Shown: in pieces, positions 34,442-44,248 of the stretch
Layout: every line of letters starts with the position of its first letter
Position numbering within the stretch: position 1 is the first letter of the stretch
Assembly: GCF_020091405.1 (NCBI RefSeq)
Contig: NZ_CP081903.1
Location: 1,736,001 to 1,800,000, forward strand
Origin: Bacteroides cellulosilyticus
GTDB taxonomy: Bacteria; Bacteroidota; Bacteroidia; Bacteroidales; Bacteroidaceae
Reading direction: 5' to 3'
Length of the DNA: 64,000 nucleotides
The notes under the pieces: generated by a model
Database searches by the model: none
The model's input: the letters and a program-made list of their open reading frames with translations, nothing else
What the model was told of the DNA's origin: nothing
Made by a program: the position numbers and the translations under genes

Positions 34442-36331
34442 TTACTCCCCACTTTTCTTCAATATTATTTTTGCCCCGTATTGAGTAGCGATACTTTTGC
34501 GGAAATCCAGGAAATCGGTATAGTCTTCTTTGGGGTAATTGCCTTGGTGATAGAGCAGGCGATGAACGATAAAAACATTGCCTGCTTCGCCCAAGGTAAT
34601 GGAAGACCGGAACTTGCCGAATTTACTTTCCTGATCAACGGGTTTAGGCAATGATTCTATTTCATACCCTTCCGGCAGGCGGATGCTGATGCTATCTATA
34701 TCGAGATAGCCATAATTGGTTTGAATGCTTTGGGTGCGTTCTCCCTGGTTGTTCGGACTGTAAAAGCTTCTGTGGAAAATATTGATCGGGATAAACAGGC
34801 GTTTTCCGGTTTTGTTTCCATATTGTTCGCTTTCGATGGTGTACGAGATATCCAGTTGAGGCTCTTTCTGCTTGATTTCGTTAGCGCGGATGGCATCGAC
34901 TTTAGCCTGTACCAGGTTGATGTCGGAGCGTAGCCAGTCTTTCTGCCGGGCAGGCTCCATGTCGATAATGGATGCCATGTCTTCATATTGAAACAGGCGG
35001 GAGGTTTGTTTGACTTCTACTTTAGCACTTCCATCCGGTTGCAGGGTTACGAGGGTGTTGTTGACTTGTGTATTCAGAGAGTCCGCATACGTTGGCAATT
35101 GACAAAGAGTTCCGCCGTTGGGACCAACGAGTAGAGCATCGTGCCCTGCAATGGAATGATGCACGTAGCCTAAGGGTAAAGTAGGATTGGTACATTCCAG
35201 CCAAAGCGTATCATTGGGTAACGGTACTTGTAAGATGACATGGTTGTTTTGATTGGCACTGGCAAAGTCGGCTAATAAACGCCTATTAGTAGTGCTGATT
35301 ACGGTGTAAACGGATGGAATACCCAGCTCTGTAAGCATGGCACGCATATAGTTGGATAGTCCTTTGCAGTCTCCGAAGCCGGTGCGGTTTACATCGGTGG
35401 CGGCTATGGGTTGCAGACCTCCGATTCCTAGCTGTATGCTGACATAGCGGGTAGTGGATGCGAGATACTGATAGATTGCGGCTATTTTTTCATACGGGGT
35501 ATTGCAGTTTGCCGTCCGTTTTTGTAATTCCTCCTTTAGTGCCGGAGGAAGCTGGTCTCTTCCACTCAATAACTGATATTGCCATTCGCCATACGATTGC
35601 CAGCTTTCCATACTCCCTTTAGTTCTTTCGAAAGAGAAATTCAGGGGAGTGAAGTAGATACGGGGCAGCAATTCGGATAGAGAAGGGCTGTAGGGCTCTT
35701 TTTTGATAGCGGGCAGAGACTGGACTTTGACTTCTGTCAGCCAGTTTCCGTCAGCTGTCTGTTGCTGGCTGACTTCTGCCTGCATATTGATGGTCCGGTA
35801 ACGGCAAGGATTGTCAGCCGGAGTCAGAATACGGTAACTTGCCTGTGCAACGGATTGGTTATAACTCTTTTGCGGAACGAAGCTGGGGTAGCCGATCAGT
35901 CCATCGCTGTTCTTTATCTCCCACTCGTAGGTGATGGTAACAGGATATCGTGACGGGGTATATTCGAAGAAATAGTAATAGTCGTCACTGACAAGGCCGT
36001 CTGAATATTCGGTAATCTTCAGTTCGCTCTTTTTAATTTTCCGGATCACATTGCCGGAGGCGTCCCGAACTTCTCCGGAGAACTTTTTCAGAGAGGAAAA
36101 ACGGTCGCACAGACAGACAAAGGAGGCATCTTCTTTTCCTTTTTCATTCAATACCTGTATCACACGTTTCTCTTTCTGGATGGCATCGGTGGATGAACTG
36201 CATACGATATCCGTTACGGCATCTTGTATGATAGAGTATGCGTCGGTACGCAAATCTGCTTGAGCGTACAGGCTGCCGGAGTAAAAGGCGGCTTGTAGCA
36301 GGAGACCGAAAAATAATTTGTTCATTTTCAT
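34442..36331 (-). CDS. DUF3857 / transglutaminase-like protein with catalytic Cys
   Basis: A secreted 629-residue protein (signal peptide cut near LYAQ). Residues about 50-215 are DUF3857, about 265-390 a transglutaminase-like core, and the remainder a C-terminal beta domain. The catalytic Cys322 lies in TGFGDCKGLSNYMRAML and His364 in NQNNHVILQVPL; the expected third residue may be Glu379. The role is unknown; such proteins are periplasmic or surface-exposed. It is the second gene of a pair, 10 bases after its paralogue. Confidence 0.85.
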   Translation of the reverse strand: MKMNKLFFGLLLQAAFYSGSLYAQADLRTDAYSIIQDAVTDIVCSSSTDAIQKEKRVIQVLNEKGKEDASFVCLCDRFSSLKKFSGEVRDASGNVIRKIKKSELKITEYSDGLVSDDYYYFFEYTPSRYPVTITYEWEIKNSDGLIGYPSFVPQKSYNQSVAQASYRILTPADNPCRYRTINMQAEVSQQQTADGNWLTEVKVQSLPAIKKEPYSPSLSELLPRIYFTPLNFSFERTKGSMESWQSYGEWQYQLLSGRDQLPPALKEELQKRTANCNTPYEKIAAIYQYLASTTRYVSIQLGIGGLQPIAATDVNRTGFGDCKGLSNYMRAMLTELGIPSVYTVISTTNRRLLADFASANQNNHVILQVPLPNDTLWLECTNPTLPLGYVHHSIAGHDALLVGPNGGTLCQLPTYADSLNTQVNNTLVTLQPDGSAKVEVKQTSRLFQYEDMASIIDMEPARQKDWLRSDINLVQAKVDAIRANEIKQKEPQLDISYTIESEQYGNKTGKRLFIPINIFHRSFYSPNNQGERTQSIQTNYGYLDIDSISIRLPEGYEIESLPKPVDQESKFGKFRSSITLGEAGNVFIVHRLLYHQGNYPKEDYTDFLDFRKSIATQYGAKIILKKSGE

Positions 36332-36341
36332 AATTTCCGCG

Positions 36342-38327
36342 TTACAGTTTCTTTAAAACCATCATTTCATTATTCTTCTTGGCGATCAATTCCCATAATT
36401 GTTGCAGTTCAGGATAGTCAGTATGCAGGAACAGCAGCTTCTGCAACCGGAAAGAATACCTGAGTGTGACCTGATTATTCTGTTGCGTGATTATATATCG
36501 GCAAAGCACTTGTCCGTCACTTGTCTGCAATCTCTGATTCTCCGGCTTTTCATCGACTGTGTATCCTTCCGGAATGGTCAGATTTATGGTTAGGGACACC
36601 TGGTCTGTGTAAGGAAATTCTACGGGAAGTTTCCGTTCCGACTGTTTGAAGGGGGACTCGGAGACATGCAGGAATACAAGCGGATTGACGTAAATGAACT
36701 GATCGTTAACAGTGTACTGCTTTTCAAATTCTACCAGTTCATGTACTTGCGGTGAGAAGTGGGTTCTCCCTTCCATCTGGAGTTTTTTCACCTGTATGTT
36801 CTCTTCGGAAGCCAGTTTGCTGACAAACTCGGTACTGTCCTTGGCTGTGCGGTATTTGTTACGCAAACGGGAGGCATACTGACCTATATAAACAGTTTCA
36901 CGTGTGCCTGTAACAACTCCTTCAGAAGAAATTCCGGCCTTCACGCTTGATCTCAGCAGGTTTGCCCCTACATTTTCCAGACTGACCCACTGACTGTGAT
37001 TGTCCGGAGCGATAATACGCGCACGGTTGGTCATCAGTACAGGAGGGAGGACATTAAGGTAGCCATTTTCTACGGAACTGTCCAGATAAACCAGAGTACT
37101 GTCTGTAGGGCTAATGGCTACGACAAATGTATTTAGTTTCTGGATGCTGGGATGGCTATAAGGAAGTATACCCATATCCCGGCGGCTCATTACTGCCGGA
37201 TAGGCGGGTATTCCGGCATCTTTCAGCATGCTGATAAGGATAAAGTTGATGTCGGCATTGCTGCCTGTGCCTTCTTTCAGCACTTGCTTGGGTGATTTGC
37301 TATATAAGGCATATTTCTCATTCCATCTCACTTTGTTTTTCAGAAACGTGTAGATGGCGCATATCTTTTCGTCCGCTCCCTTCATTTGTTCCAGATGCAG
37401 GGCAGTCATTTCTTCTTTGAGCGGATTGTTCATTTTCAGTCTGCTACCGAAGTCCGAGTCCTTCAGTAATGTTTCGTCAATCTGTTCCCAGCTTTGGGTG
37501 AACGATTTGTAGAGGGAACCGGGGAAATCAATTCCCTGCAATTCCAGGTTTACTTGTGTGCAGTAGTCATCCGCGCACCACACATGACTGTCGTCTTTCA
37601 AAGCGGGGAGTTGGTTGCCCTGGAAGTTCAGATGCGTCCCGGAGCATCGGAGCAATTGCGATCCGATGGATAAGTTGAGGGAAGCGCTTTCGTTTACGGT
37701 TTCCAGCTTTTCCGCACCGTGCATCTCTATGTTGAATTTGAAATACTCGGGTATGGTGACATTATATTCGGTATATAAGATAGGAATATCACTTTGTGCT
37801 TTCCAACTGTCGATGCTGAAGAAGAAATCGGACTCTACCCGGTATTCATACTCTATCAGCGTTCCGGCTTTCACCTGCGGAATGGAGAATTTCAGGTTCA
37901 TCCGGCTTTCGCCCACACGCTCCTTGAACACTACATCTTTCTTCATTTTGGTACGTACAATTTTTCCGTTTTCCAGGTTGTAGGCGCTGGCATCCAGTCC
38001 GATTATATTTTCTTTCATGGCGTTATTAGGCAGTTCGTAGTAGGGAATGGTGACATCGGCATAGGAGGTTCCTTCCGGTTTGAGTACTTTGATTTTTACT
38101 TTATACTCAGAAACCAGCCGGAAGCTTTCTATTCCCCATTTATAACTGACGTCAGTCAGCTTACACAGGATAACGGCGGTGGCGCTGGAGTCGGGTTCAT
38201 AAACAGCCATGTTCAGTTCTTCCATGGTAGGTTTGCCGAATTTCCGGTTCGGTAGAATAGTTTGTCCGTCAGCGAATAGCTGAAAACAGCAGAAGCAAAA
38301 AAGTAAGGAGAGTAAAGCGTTTTTCAT
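36342..38327 (-). CDS. DUF3857 / transglutaminase-like protein lacking the Cys
   Basis: A 661-residue paralogue of the next gene with the same layout: signal peptide, DUF3857, transglutaminase-like core and C-terminal beta domain. In the core the segment equivalent to GDCKG reads TGSNADINFILISMLKDAG, so the nucleophilic Cys is absent and the domain is probably non-enzymatic. It is translated first in the two-gene operon. A scaffold or binding partner for the Cys-containing paralogue is a reasonable inference. Confidence 0.84.
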   Translation of the reverse strand: MKNALLSLLFCFCCFQLFADGQTILPNRKFGKPTMEELNMAVYEPDSSATAVILCKLTDVSYKWGIESFRLVSEYKVKIKVLKPEGTSYADVTIPYYELPNNAMKENIIGLDASAYNLENGKIVRTKMKKDVVFKERVGESRMNLKFSIPQVKAGTLIEYEYRVESDFFFSIDSWKAQSDIPILYTEYNVTIPEYFKFNIEMHGAEKLETVNESASLNLSIGSQLLRCSGTHLNFQGNQLPALKDDSHVWCADDYCTQVNLELQGIDFPGSLYKSFTQSWEQIDETLLKDSDFGSRLKMNNPLKEEMTALHLEQMKGADEKICAIYTFLKNKVRWNEKYALYSKSPKQVLKEGTGSNADINFILISMLKDAGIPAYPAVMSRRDMGILPYSHPSIQKLNTFVVAISPTDSTLVYLDSSVENGYLNVLPPVLMTNRARIIAPDNHSQWVSLENVGANLLRSSVKAGISSEGVVTGTRETVYIGQYASRLRNKYRTAKDSTEFVSKLASEENIQVKKLQMEGRTHFSPQVHELVEFEKQYTVNDQFIYVNPLVFLHVSESPFKQSERKLPVEFPYTDQVSLTINLTIPEGYTVDEKPENQRLQTSDGQVLCRYIITQQNNQVTLRYSFRLQKLLFLHTDYPELQQLWELIAKKNNEMMVLKKL

Positions 38328-38359
38328 GATAGTATGTAATTGAAGTGTTCTTGTACCGA

Positions 38360-38367
38360 CAAATATA
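38360..38367 (-). promoter_or_regulatory. -7 promoter element for the DUF3857 pair
   Basis: Minus strand TATATTTG matches TAnnTTTG, 33 bases upstream of the start at 38327. Confidence 0.55.
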
Positions 38368-38524
38368 TGTTTTTTTTATTTAAAACAAGTGTTTAAACTT
38401 CTCTTTTATTAAATCTCCTTAAAGAAAGCCCGATGCGTCACTTTTTATTTGTTATTTTGCACCAAATTCGGGTATAGTGCGGTCTGTTCAGTTCAGGCTG
38501 CACTTCATTATTGCAGAACGTTCA

Positions 38525-39427
38525 ATGAATAAACTCACCATAAAAGTCTGTCCGGTATGTGGTAGTGCGCATATAGAGCGTGCTATGACTTGCATAGACC
38601 ACTATGCTTCCAGCGAGGCATTTTATCTGTGCCGCTGTCAGGATTGCGACTTTCTCTTTACGCAAGATTTTCCTGTGGAGGCTGAGATAGGCAAATATTA
38701 TGAGACTCCCGATTATATTTCCCATTCTGATACGAAAAAGGGCCTCATGAATAAGGCGTACCATTGGGTGCGTGGTTATATGCTGGGGCGCAAGGCACGT
38801 CTGGTGGCTCGTGAAGCACACCGGAAAGAAGGACATTTGCTGGATATCGGTACGGGAACAGGATATTTTGCCGATACCATGAAGCGGCGGGGCTGGCAGG
38901 TGGAAGCAGTGGAGAAGAATGCGCAGGCGCGTGCCTTCGCCAAAGAACATTTCGGTCTGGATGTGAAGCCCGATACCGCATTACAGGATTTTGCTCCCGG
39001 AAGTTTTGATGTCATCACTTTGTGGCATGTAATGGAACATCTGGAACATTTGAATGAAACGTGGGATACACTGAATAGCCTGTTGACGGAAAAAGGCGTG
39101 TTGATTATTGCCGTGCCCAATTGCTCCTCGTATGATGCGAAGAAATATGGTGCGCACTGGGCTGCCTACGATGTTCCCCGTCATTTATGGCATTTTACGC
39201 CCGGCACTATTCAGAGATTGGGAGCAAAGCATGAATTTATATTGGCTGCACGCCATCCGATGCCATTTGATGCATTCTATGTGTCGATGCTAAGCGAAAA
39301 GTATATGGGACATTCGATGTCTTTCTTCCGGGGGATACTCAGTGGTACGTTAGCGTGGTTCAGCGCGTTGGCGAGCAAGGAGCGAAGCAGCTCGATGATT
39401 TATGTATTCAGGAAGAAGCAGAAATAA
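38525..39427 (+). CDS. Class I SAM methyltransferase with N-terminal zinc finger
   Basis: A 300-residue protein. The N-terminal 40 residues carry CPVCGS and CRCQDC pairs, a zinc-binding element. A Methyltransf_23-type domain follows with the SAM motif HLLDIGTGTGYFADTMK and the later FDVITLWHVMEHL strand. The family methylates small molecules, lipids or sugars; the substrate is not evident. The ATG at 38525 is preferred because the zinc finger begins at once. A GTG at 38477 would add 16 residues without similarity. It precedes ftsX by 42 bases. Confidence 0.85.
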   Translation: MNKLTIKVCPVCGSAHIERAMTCIDHYASSEAFYLCRCQDCDFLFTQDFPVEAEIGKYYETPDYISHSDTKKGLMNKAYHWVRGYMLGRKARLVAREAHRKEGHLLDIGTGTGYFADTMKRRGWQVEAVEKNAQARAFAKEHFGLDVKPDTALQDFAPGSFDVITLWHVMEHLEHLNETWDTLNSLLTEKGVLIIAVPNCSSYDAKKYGAHWAAYDVPRHLWHFTPGTIQRLGAKHEFILAARHPMPFDAFYVSMLSEKYMGHSMSFFRGILSGTLAWFSALASKERSSSMIYVFRKKQK

Positions 39428-39469
39428 GATATGAGGTGGTAAGATGATAAAATGGTAAGATGATAAGGC

Positions 39470-40351
39470 ATGAAGACGAAAAGCAAGAATAATTCCGTAT
39501 CCTATTTTGATATGCAGTTCATTACTTCCAGCATCAGTACGACGCTGGTGTTATTGCTGCTGGGATTGGTGGTGTTTTTCGTACTGACTGCTCACAATCT
39601 TTCTGTGTATGTAAAGGAGAATATCAATTTCTCTATTATCATCAGCGATGATATGAAGGAAACGGATATTCTGAAGTTACAAAAAAGACTGGATAAGGAA
39701 GTATTCGTACGGTCTACGGAGTATATTTCGAAGAAGCAGGCGCTTCGTGAACAGATTGAAGCCATGGGGACAGATCCGCAGGATTTTCTGGGATACAATC
39801 CTCTTCATGCTTCTATCGAAGTGAAGCTGCACTCCGATTATGCGAATACCGACAGTATTGCCAAAATAGAAAAAGAAATAAAGAAGAATACCAATGTACA
39901 GGAAGTGCGTTATCAGGAAGACCTGATAAATATGGTTAATGAGAATATCCGTAATATCAGTTTGATGTTGTTGGGATTGGCTGTATTACTGGCTTTCATT
40001 TCCTTTGCATTGATCAATAATACCATCCGGTTGACTATTTACTCTAAACGCTTCCTGATTCATACGATGAAGCTGGTAGGTGCGAGTTGGAGTTTTATCA
40101 GGCGTCCGTTCCTGTGGCGTAACTTCTGGATCGGTGTGTTGGCGGCTGTCATTGCCGATGGTGTTCTGTGGGCTGCGGCATATTGGCTGGTGGTGTATGA
40201 GCCTGACCTGATCAGTGTAATCACACCCAATGTTATGTTGCTGGTTTCCGTATCGGTGCTTGGGTTCGGAGTGTGTATCACGTGGTTCTGTGCATACCTG
40301 TCCATCAATAAGTTCCTGCGGATGAAGGCGAGTACGCTTTATTATATATAG
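39470..40351 (+). CDS. ftsX: Cell-division permease FtsX
   Basis: Integral membrane partner of the ATPase FtsE, passing division signals to periplasmic peptidoglycan hydrolases. It has the FtsX layout: short cytoplasmic N-terminus, first membrane helix (about residues 15-40), a periplasmic loop of about 120 residues, then three membrane helices with the FtsX/MacB-type segment MKLVGASWSFIRRPFLWRNFWIG. Length 293 is typical. ftsE is not adjacent, as is usual in Bacteroidota. It heads a run of genes in one direction through folK. Confidence 0.93.
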   Translation: MKTKSKNNSVSYFDMQFITSSISTTLVLLLLGLVVFFVLTAHNLSVYVKENINFSIIISDDMKETDILKLQKRLDKEVFVRSTEYISKKQALREQIEAMGTDPQDFLGYNPLHASIEVKLHSDYANTDSIAKIEKEIKKNTNVQEVRYQEDLINMVNENIRNISLMLLGLAVLLAFISFALINNTIRLTIYSKRFLIHTMKLVGASWSFIRRPFLWRNFWIGVLAAVIADGVLWAAAYWLVVYEPDLISVITPNVMLLVSVSVLGFGVCITWFCAYLSINKFLRMKASTLYYI

Positions 40352-40452
40352 TATTGAACATTACAACTTCAACCGGAACTATACATTAATAGAGGAATAA
40401 GAGATGTTTTGAGTGAAGTTAAATTGTAAATAATTAAATCATAAATAAAGAG

Positions 40453-40716
40453 ATGAGTAAAGAGAAATTTGCTTTCGATAAAACTAACTTTATCCTGCTT
40501 GCCGTTGCAATGGCGGTGGTGATTATCGGTTTTATTCTGATGACCGGTCCGGTGTCTACCCCGACACATTTTGAACCGGATATTTTTAGTGCGAGACGTA
40601 TTAAAGTAGCTCCCGTAGTATGTCTTGTGGGTTTTTTACTCATGATATACGCTGTATTGCGCAAACCGCGTGACAAGCAAATGAATAATGAAGGAATAAA
40701 AAATTATAATTCATAA
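40453..40716 (+). CDS. DUF3098 membrane protein
   Basis: An 87-residue protein with two membrane helices (about 13-33 and 53-70) joined by a conserved loop with FEPDIFSARRIKVAPVVC, the hallmark of DUF3098. The family sits between ftsX and uppP in many Bacteroidota, which suggests an envelope-growth role that is still undefined. uppP starts 9 bases after its stop. Confidence 0.88.
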   Translation: MSKEKFAFDKTNFILLAVAMAVVIIGFILMTGPVSTPTHFEPDIFSARRIKVAPVVCLVGFLLMIYAVLRKPRDKQMNNEGIKNYNS

Positions 40717-40725
40717 ATCAACTAC

Positions 40726-41529
40726 ATGGAATGGTTTGAGGCGCTCATCCTGGGCTTGATCCAGGGATTGACAGAGTATTTGCCGGTAAGTAGTAGCGGA
40801 CATTTGGCTATCGGTTCGGCATTGTTTGGTATTCAGGGAGAGGAAAATTTAGCATTTACGGTGGTAGTGCACGTAGCTACGGTGTTCAGTACAATGGTGG
40901 TCTTGTGGAAAGAAATCGAATGGATTTTCAAGGGACTGTTTAAGTTTCAGATGAATGATGAAACACGTTATGTAATCAATATCCTGATATCTATGGTGCC
41001 TATCGGCATTGTGGGTGTGTTCTTTAAAGATGAGGTGGAGGCAGTTTTCGGTTCAGGCCTGCTGGTTGTGGGTTGCATGTTGCTGGTAACGGCTGCTTTG
41101 CTGTCATTCTCTTATTATTATAAACCGAAGCAGAAGGAGAACATCTCCATGAAAGATGCGTTCATTATAGGTTTGGCTCAGGCTTGTGCGGTGCTTCCAG
41201 GACTTTCACGTTCCGGTACCACGATTGCAACCGGATTGTTGCTGGGTGACAATAAAGCAAAGCTGGCTCAGTTCTCTTTCCTGATGGTAATGCCTCCGAT
41301 ATTGGGTGAAGGGCTGCTGGATGGTATCAAGTTGATGAAAGGAGAAGAGATTGCCGGAAGCATTTCAACGTTATCATTGCTGATAGGATTTATTGCAGCT
41401 TTTGTGGCGGGTTGTCTGGCTTGTAAGTGGATGATTAATATTGTGAAGAAAGGAAAATTGGTATACTTCGCTGTTTATTGTGCAATAGCCGGTATCGTAA
41501 CCATCGTACTGTCACAAATGCAAGGATAA
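40726..41529 (+). CDS. uppP: Undecaprenyl-diphosphatase
   Basis: Inner-membrane BacA/UppP enzyme that dephosphorylates undecaprenyl pyrophosphate, recycling the lipid carrier for peptidoglycan and surface glycans and giving bacitracin tolerance. Signature motifs are [17 protein letters not shown] near the start and [18 protein letters not shown] in the middle, with the catalytic Glu, Ser and Arg. About seven or eight membrane helices and length 267 fit. truB begins 3 bases after the stop, so the genes are coupled. Confidence 0.96.
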   Translation: MEWFEALILGLIQGLTEYLPVSSSGHLAIGSALFGIQGEENLAFTVVVHVATVFSTMVVLWKEIEWIFKGLFKFQMNDETRYVINILISMVPIGIVGVFFKDEVEAVFGSGLLVVGCMLLVTAALLSFSYYYKPKQKENISMKDAFIIGLAQACAVLPGLSRSGTTIATGLLLGDNKAKLAQFSFLMVMPPILGEGLLDGIKLMKGEEIAGSISTLSLLIGFIAAFVAGCLACKWMINIVKKGKLVYFAVYCAIAGIVTIVLSQMQG

Positions 41530-41532
41530 CGG

Positions 41533-42228
41533 ATGAAGTTTAAAGAAGGAGAAGTACTATATTTCAATAAACCGCTGGGATGGACATCGTTCAAGGTTGT
41601 GGGGCATGCGCGTTACCACATCTGCCGGCGGATGAAAGTAAAGAAGTTGAAAGTAGGCCATGCCGGTACGCTCGATCCTTTGGCAACAGGGGTGATGATT
41701 GTCTGTACGGGTAAGGCTACGAAGAGAATAGAAGAGTTCCAGTATCATACGAAGGAGTATGTCGCTACCATTCAGTTGGGTGCCACTACCCCCTCTTACG
41801 ATTTGGAACACGAGATAGATGCCACTTACCCTACTGAGCATATCACGCGGGAGTTGGTGGAAGAAACGTTGAAGACATTTATCGGTGAGATACAGCAGGT
41901 TCCCCCCGCCTTTTCGGCCTGTATGGTAAATGGCAAACGCGCCTATGACCTGGCACGTAAGGGCGAAGAGGTAGAGTTGAAACCGAAGTTGCTGGTGATT
42001 GACGAGATAGAGTTGCTGGAATGTAATCTGCCGGAAATTAAAGTCCGTGTGGTATGCAGTAAAGGTACTTATATCCGTGCCTTGGCCCGCGACATTGGTG
42101 AAGCGCTGAACAGTGGCGCCCATCTTACGGCTTTGGAACGCACCCGTGTAGGTGATGTCCGGCTGGAAGATTGCCTCGATCCGATGGATTTTAAAGAGTG
42201 GATAGACGCTCAGGAGATAGAAGAGTGA
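41533..42228 (+). CDS. truB: tRNA pseudouridine(55) synthase
   Basis: Makes pseudouridine 55 in the T-loop of tRNAs. The catalytic Asp48 lies in KVGHAGTLDPLATGVM, and the family motifs YFNKPLGWTS and CSKGTYIRALARDIG are present. Length 231 is the short Bacteroidota form with a small C-terminal part. It follows uppP almost without a gap. A dispersed inverted repeat begins directly after the stop. Confidence 0.96.
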   Translation: MKFKEGEVLYFNKPLGWTSFKVVGHARYHICRRMKVKKLKVGHAGTLDPLATGVMIVCTGKATKRIEEFQYHTKEYVATIQLGATTPSYDLEHEIDATYPTEHITRELVEETLKTFIGEIQQVPPAFSACMVNGKRAYDLARKGEEVELKPKLLVIDEIELLECNLPEIKVRVVCSKGTYIRALARDIGEALNSGAHLTALERTRVGDVRLEDCLDPMDFKEWIDAQEIEE

Positions 42229-42311
42229 CAAGCTACAAGCTACGAGTTACAAGTGGCTACGCTATAAACCGTATGGCACTTGTAGCTTGTAGCTCGTAAC
42301 TTGTAGCTTAC
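42229..42311. repeat. Dispersed GCTAC-rich inverted repeat, copy 3
   Basis: Left arm CAAGCTACAAGCTACGAG... (from 42229) and right arm ...CTTGTAGCTTGTAGCTCG (to 42311) can pair over about 30 bases around a loop near 42262-42277. It separates truB from queA and could end or slow transcription between them. Confidence 0.8.
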
Positions 42312-42351
42312 TAATGAACTCAAAAACTTAAAACTTAAAAACTCAAATAAT

Positions 42352-43410
42352 ATGAAACTGTCGCAATTTAAATTTAAGCTTCCGGAAGAGAAGATTGCTT
42401 TGCACCCTACAAAGTACAGAGACGAGTCGCGCCTTATGGTGCTGCATAGAAAGACAGGTGAGATTGAGCACAAAGAATTCAAAGACGTTTTGAACTACTT
42501 TGATGATAAGGATGTGTTCATTTTCAATGATACGAAAGTATTTCCTGCCCGTTTGTATGGCAACAAGGAGAAGACTGGTGCCCGTATTGAAGTGTTCCTT
42601 TTGCGTGAGTTGAATGAAGAACTCCGTCTGTGGGATGTGTTGGTAGACCCTGCTCGTAAGATCCGTATCGGCAATAAGCTGTATTTCGGTGATGACGACT
42701 CTATGGTAGCTGAAGTTATCGACAATACAACGTCTCGTGGCCGTACGCTCCGTTTCCTCTATGACGGTCCGCACGATGAGTTTAAGAAGGCTTTGTATGC
42801 GTTGGGCGAAACTCCGCTGCCTCACAGCATCATCAACCGTCCTGTAGAGGCGGAAGATTCGGAGCGTTTCCAGTCTATCTTTGCCCGTAATGAGGGTGCG
42901 GTGACGGCTCCTACTGCGAGTCTGCACTTCAGCCGTGAGTTGATGAAGCGTCTTGAAATTAAAGGTATCGATTTTGCGTATATCACGCTGCATGCCGGTT
43001 TGGGTAACTTCCGTGATATTGATGTGGAAGACCTTACGAAGCACAAGACAGATTCTGAACAGATGATTGTGAACGAAGAAGCTGTCGGCATTGTAAATCG
43101 TGCCAAAGACCTGAACAGACAGGTTTGCGCTGTAGGTACCACTGTGATGCGTGCCATTGAGAGCACCGTAAGCACAGACGGTCACCTGAAGGCATACGAA
43201 GGATGGACTAACAAGTTTATCTTCCCTCCCTATGACTTTACAGTAGCCAATTCGATGATTTCCAACTTCCACATGCCGCTTTCCACGTTGCTGATGATTG
43301 TTGCCGCTTTCGGTGGCTACGATCAGGTAATGGAGGCGTACAATGTGGCTTTGAAGGAAGGTTACCGTTTCGGTACGTATGGGGATGCGATGTTGATTAC
43401 GGATAAGTAA
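42352..43410 (+). CDS. queA: S-adenosylmethionine:tRNA ribosyltransferase-isomerase
   Basis: Transfers and isomerises the ribosyl part of SAM onto preQ1 in tRNA to form epoxyqueuosine. It shows the QueA pattern: [13 protein letters not shown] near the start, [11 protein letters not shown], the [11 protein letters not shown] segment, FITLHAG-type [14 protein letters not shown], and the C-terminal [19 protein letters not shown]. Length 352 is typical. No other queuosine genes are nearby. Short A-rich repeats precede the start. Confidence 0.96.
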   Translation: MKLSQFKFKLPEEKIALHPTKYRDESRLMVLHRKTGEIEHKEFKDVLNYFDDKDVFIFNDTKVFPARLYGNKEKTGARIEVFLLRELNEELRLWDVLVDPARKIRIGNKLYFGDDDSMVAEVIDNTTSRGRTLRFLYDGPHDEFKKALYALGETPLPHSIINRPVEAEDSERFQSIFARNEGAVTAPTASLHFSRELMKRLEIKGIDFAYITLHAGLGNFRDIDVEDLTKHKTDSEQMIVNEEAVGIVNRAKDLNRQVCAVGTTVMRAIESTVSTDGHLKAYEGWTNKFIFPPYDFTVANSMISNFHMPLSTLLMIVAAFGGYDQVMEAYNVALKEGYRFGTYGDAMLITDK

Positions 43411-43421
43411 AAAGTACAGTT

Positions 43422-43757
43422 GTGAAAATATGTCCTAAGTGCCACGAAGAAGTAGAAGATAGCTTTGAGATCTGCTGGAACTGTAATTATAGCTTTCCGG
43501 ATAATAAGATATTGGATATGAATCTGGCAGGAGAGAACGATGATAGAGGGCTGTCTATTGACTGTTTACGCTGTCAGGTCAAGATGGCTTATTCTGGAAA
43601 ATATGAGTTTTATGAAGGAATGAACACAGGTGTTTTGGGGAATCTTTTTGAGCTATTCCAGAATCGCGAAGCCTTTGACCTATATGTCTGTCCTAAATGT
43701 GGTAAAGTAGAATTTTTTGTTCCTTTGGATAGGGAACGGGAATTTAAGATAGAATAG
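43422..43757 (+). CDS. Zinc-ribbon protein (GTG start)
   Basis: A 111-residue protein beginning with a zinc ribbon, CPKC and CWNC (residues about 4-22), followed by a second pair, CLRC and CPKC (about 45 and 90). The GTG at 43422 is the only start that keeps the first zinc ribbon whole; the next in-frame ATG lies after it. The body resembles small nucleic-acid- or metal-binding proteins of unknown role. It lies 11 bases after queA and 7 before folK, so it belongs to that operon. Confidence 0.8.
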   Translation: MKICPKCHEEVEDSFEICWNCNYSFPDNKILDMNLAGENDDRGLSIDCLRCQVKMAYSGKYEFYEGMNTGVLGNLFELFQNREAFDLYVCPKCGKVEFFVPLDREREFKIE

Positions 43758-43764
43758 ACTGGTG

Positions 43765-44232
43765 ATGGCGAAAGTGTATATAGGCCTCGGCACTAATCTG
43801 GGAGATAAAGAACAGAATCTCCGGACTGCTGTACACAAGATAGAAGAGCGGATAGGGAAGATTATTTCCCTGTCCGCTTTTTATGCTACTGCCCCGTGGG
43901 GGTTTGATTCTGATAATGCTTTCCTGAATGCTGCCGTTTGTGCGGAGACTTCACTTCCACCGTTGGAGATACTTTCCATAACCCAGTCCGTTGAACAGGA
44001 GATGGGGCGTACCCATAAATCAGTGAACGGTGTGTATAGTGACCGTGTGATAGATGTCGATTTGTTGTTGTATGATGATCTTATTCTGGATACCCCTACA
44101 CTGAAATTGCCTCATCCGCTGATGCGGGAACGCCGCTTTGTGATGGAGCCGCTGGCGGAGATTGCGCCCGATGTGATGCACCCGGTATTAGGAAGAACAC
44201 TGGGGGATATCTATCGTGATCTGACTGATTAA
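43765..44232 (+). CDS. folK: 2-amino-4-hydroxy-6-hydroxymethyldihydropteridine pyrophosphokinase
   Basis: Folate biosynthesis enzyme (HPPK) that activates hydroxymethyl-dihydropterin with ATP. Motifs are VYIGLGTNLGDKEQNLRTAV at the start, SAFYATAPWGFDSDNAFLNAA, and the metal-binding VIDVDLLLYDD. Length 155 is typical. ATG at 43765 is chosen; a GTG one codon upstream is possible. Other folate genes are not adjacent. Confidence 0.95.
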   Translation: MAKVYIGLGTNLGDKEQNLRTAVHKIEERIGKIISLSAFYATAPWGFDSDNAFLNAAVCAETSLPPLEILSITQSVEQEMGRTHKSVNGVYSDRVIDVDLLLYDDLILDTPTLKLPHPLMRERRFVMEPLAEIAPDVMHPVLGRTLGDIYRDLTD

Positions 44233-44248
44233 TAATCGGTTTCCTGCA

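Noticed and set aside
41557..42231. 224-codon minus-strand frame overlapping truB
   Set aside because: Antisense shadow; truB motifs and operon spacing are on the plus strand.
42343..43272. 309-codon minus-strand frame overlapping queA
   Set aside because: Shadow of queA, which has all its family motifs on the plus strand.
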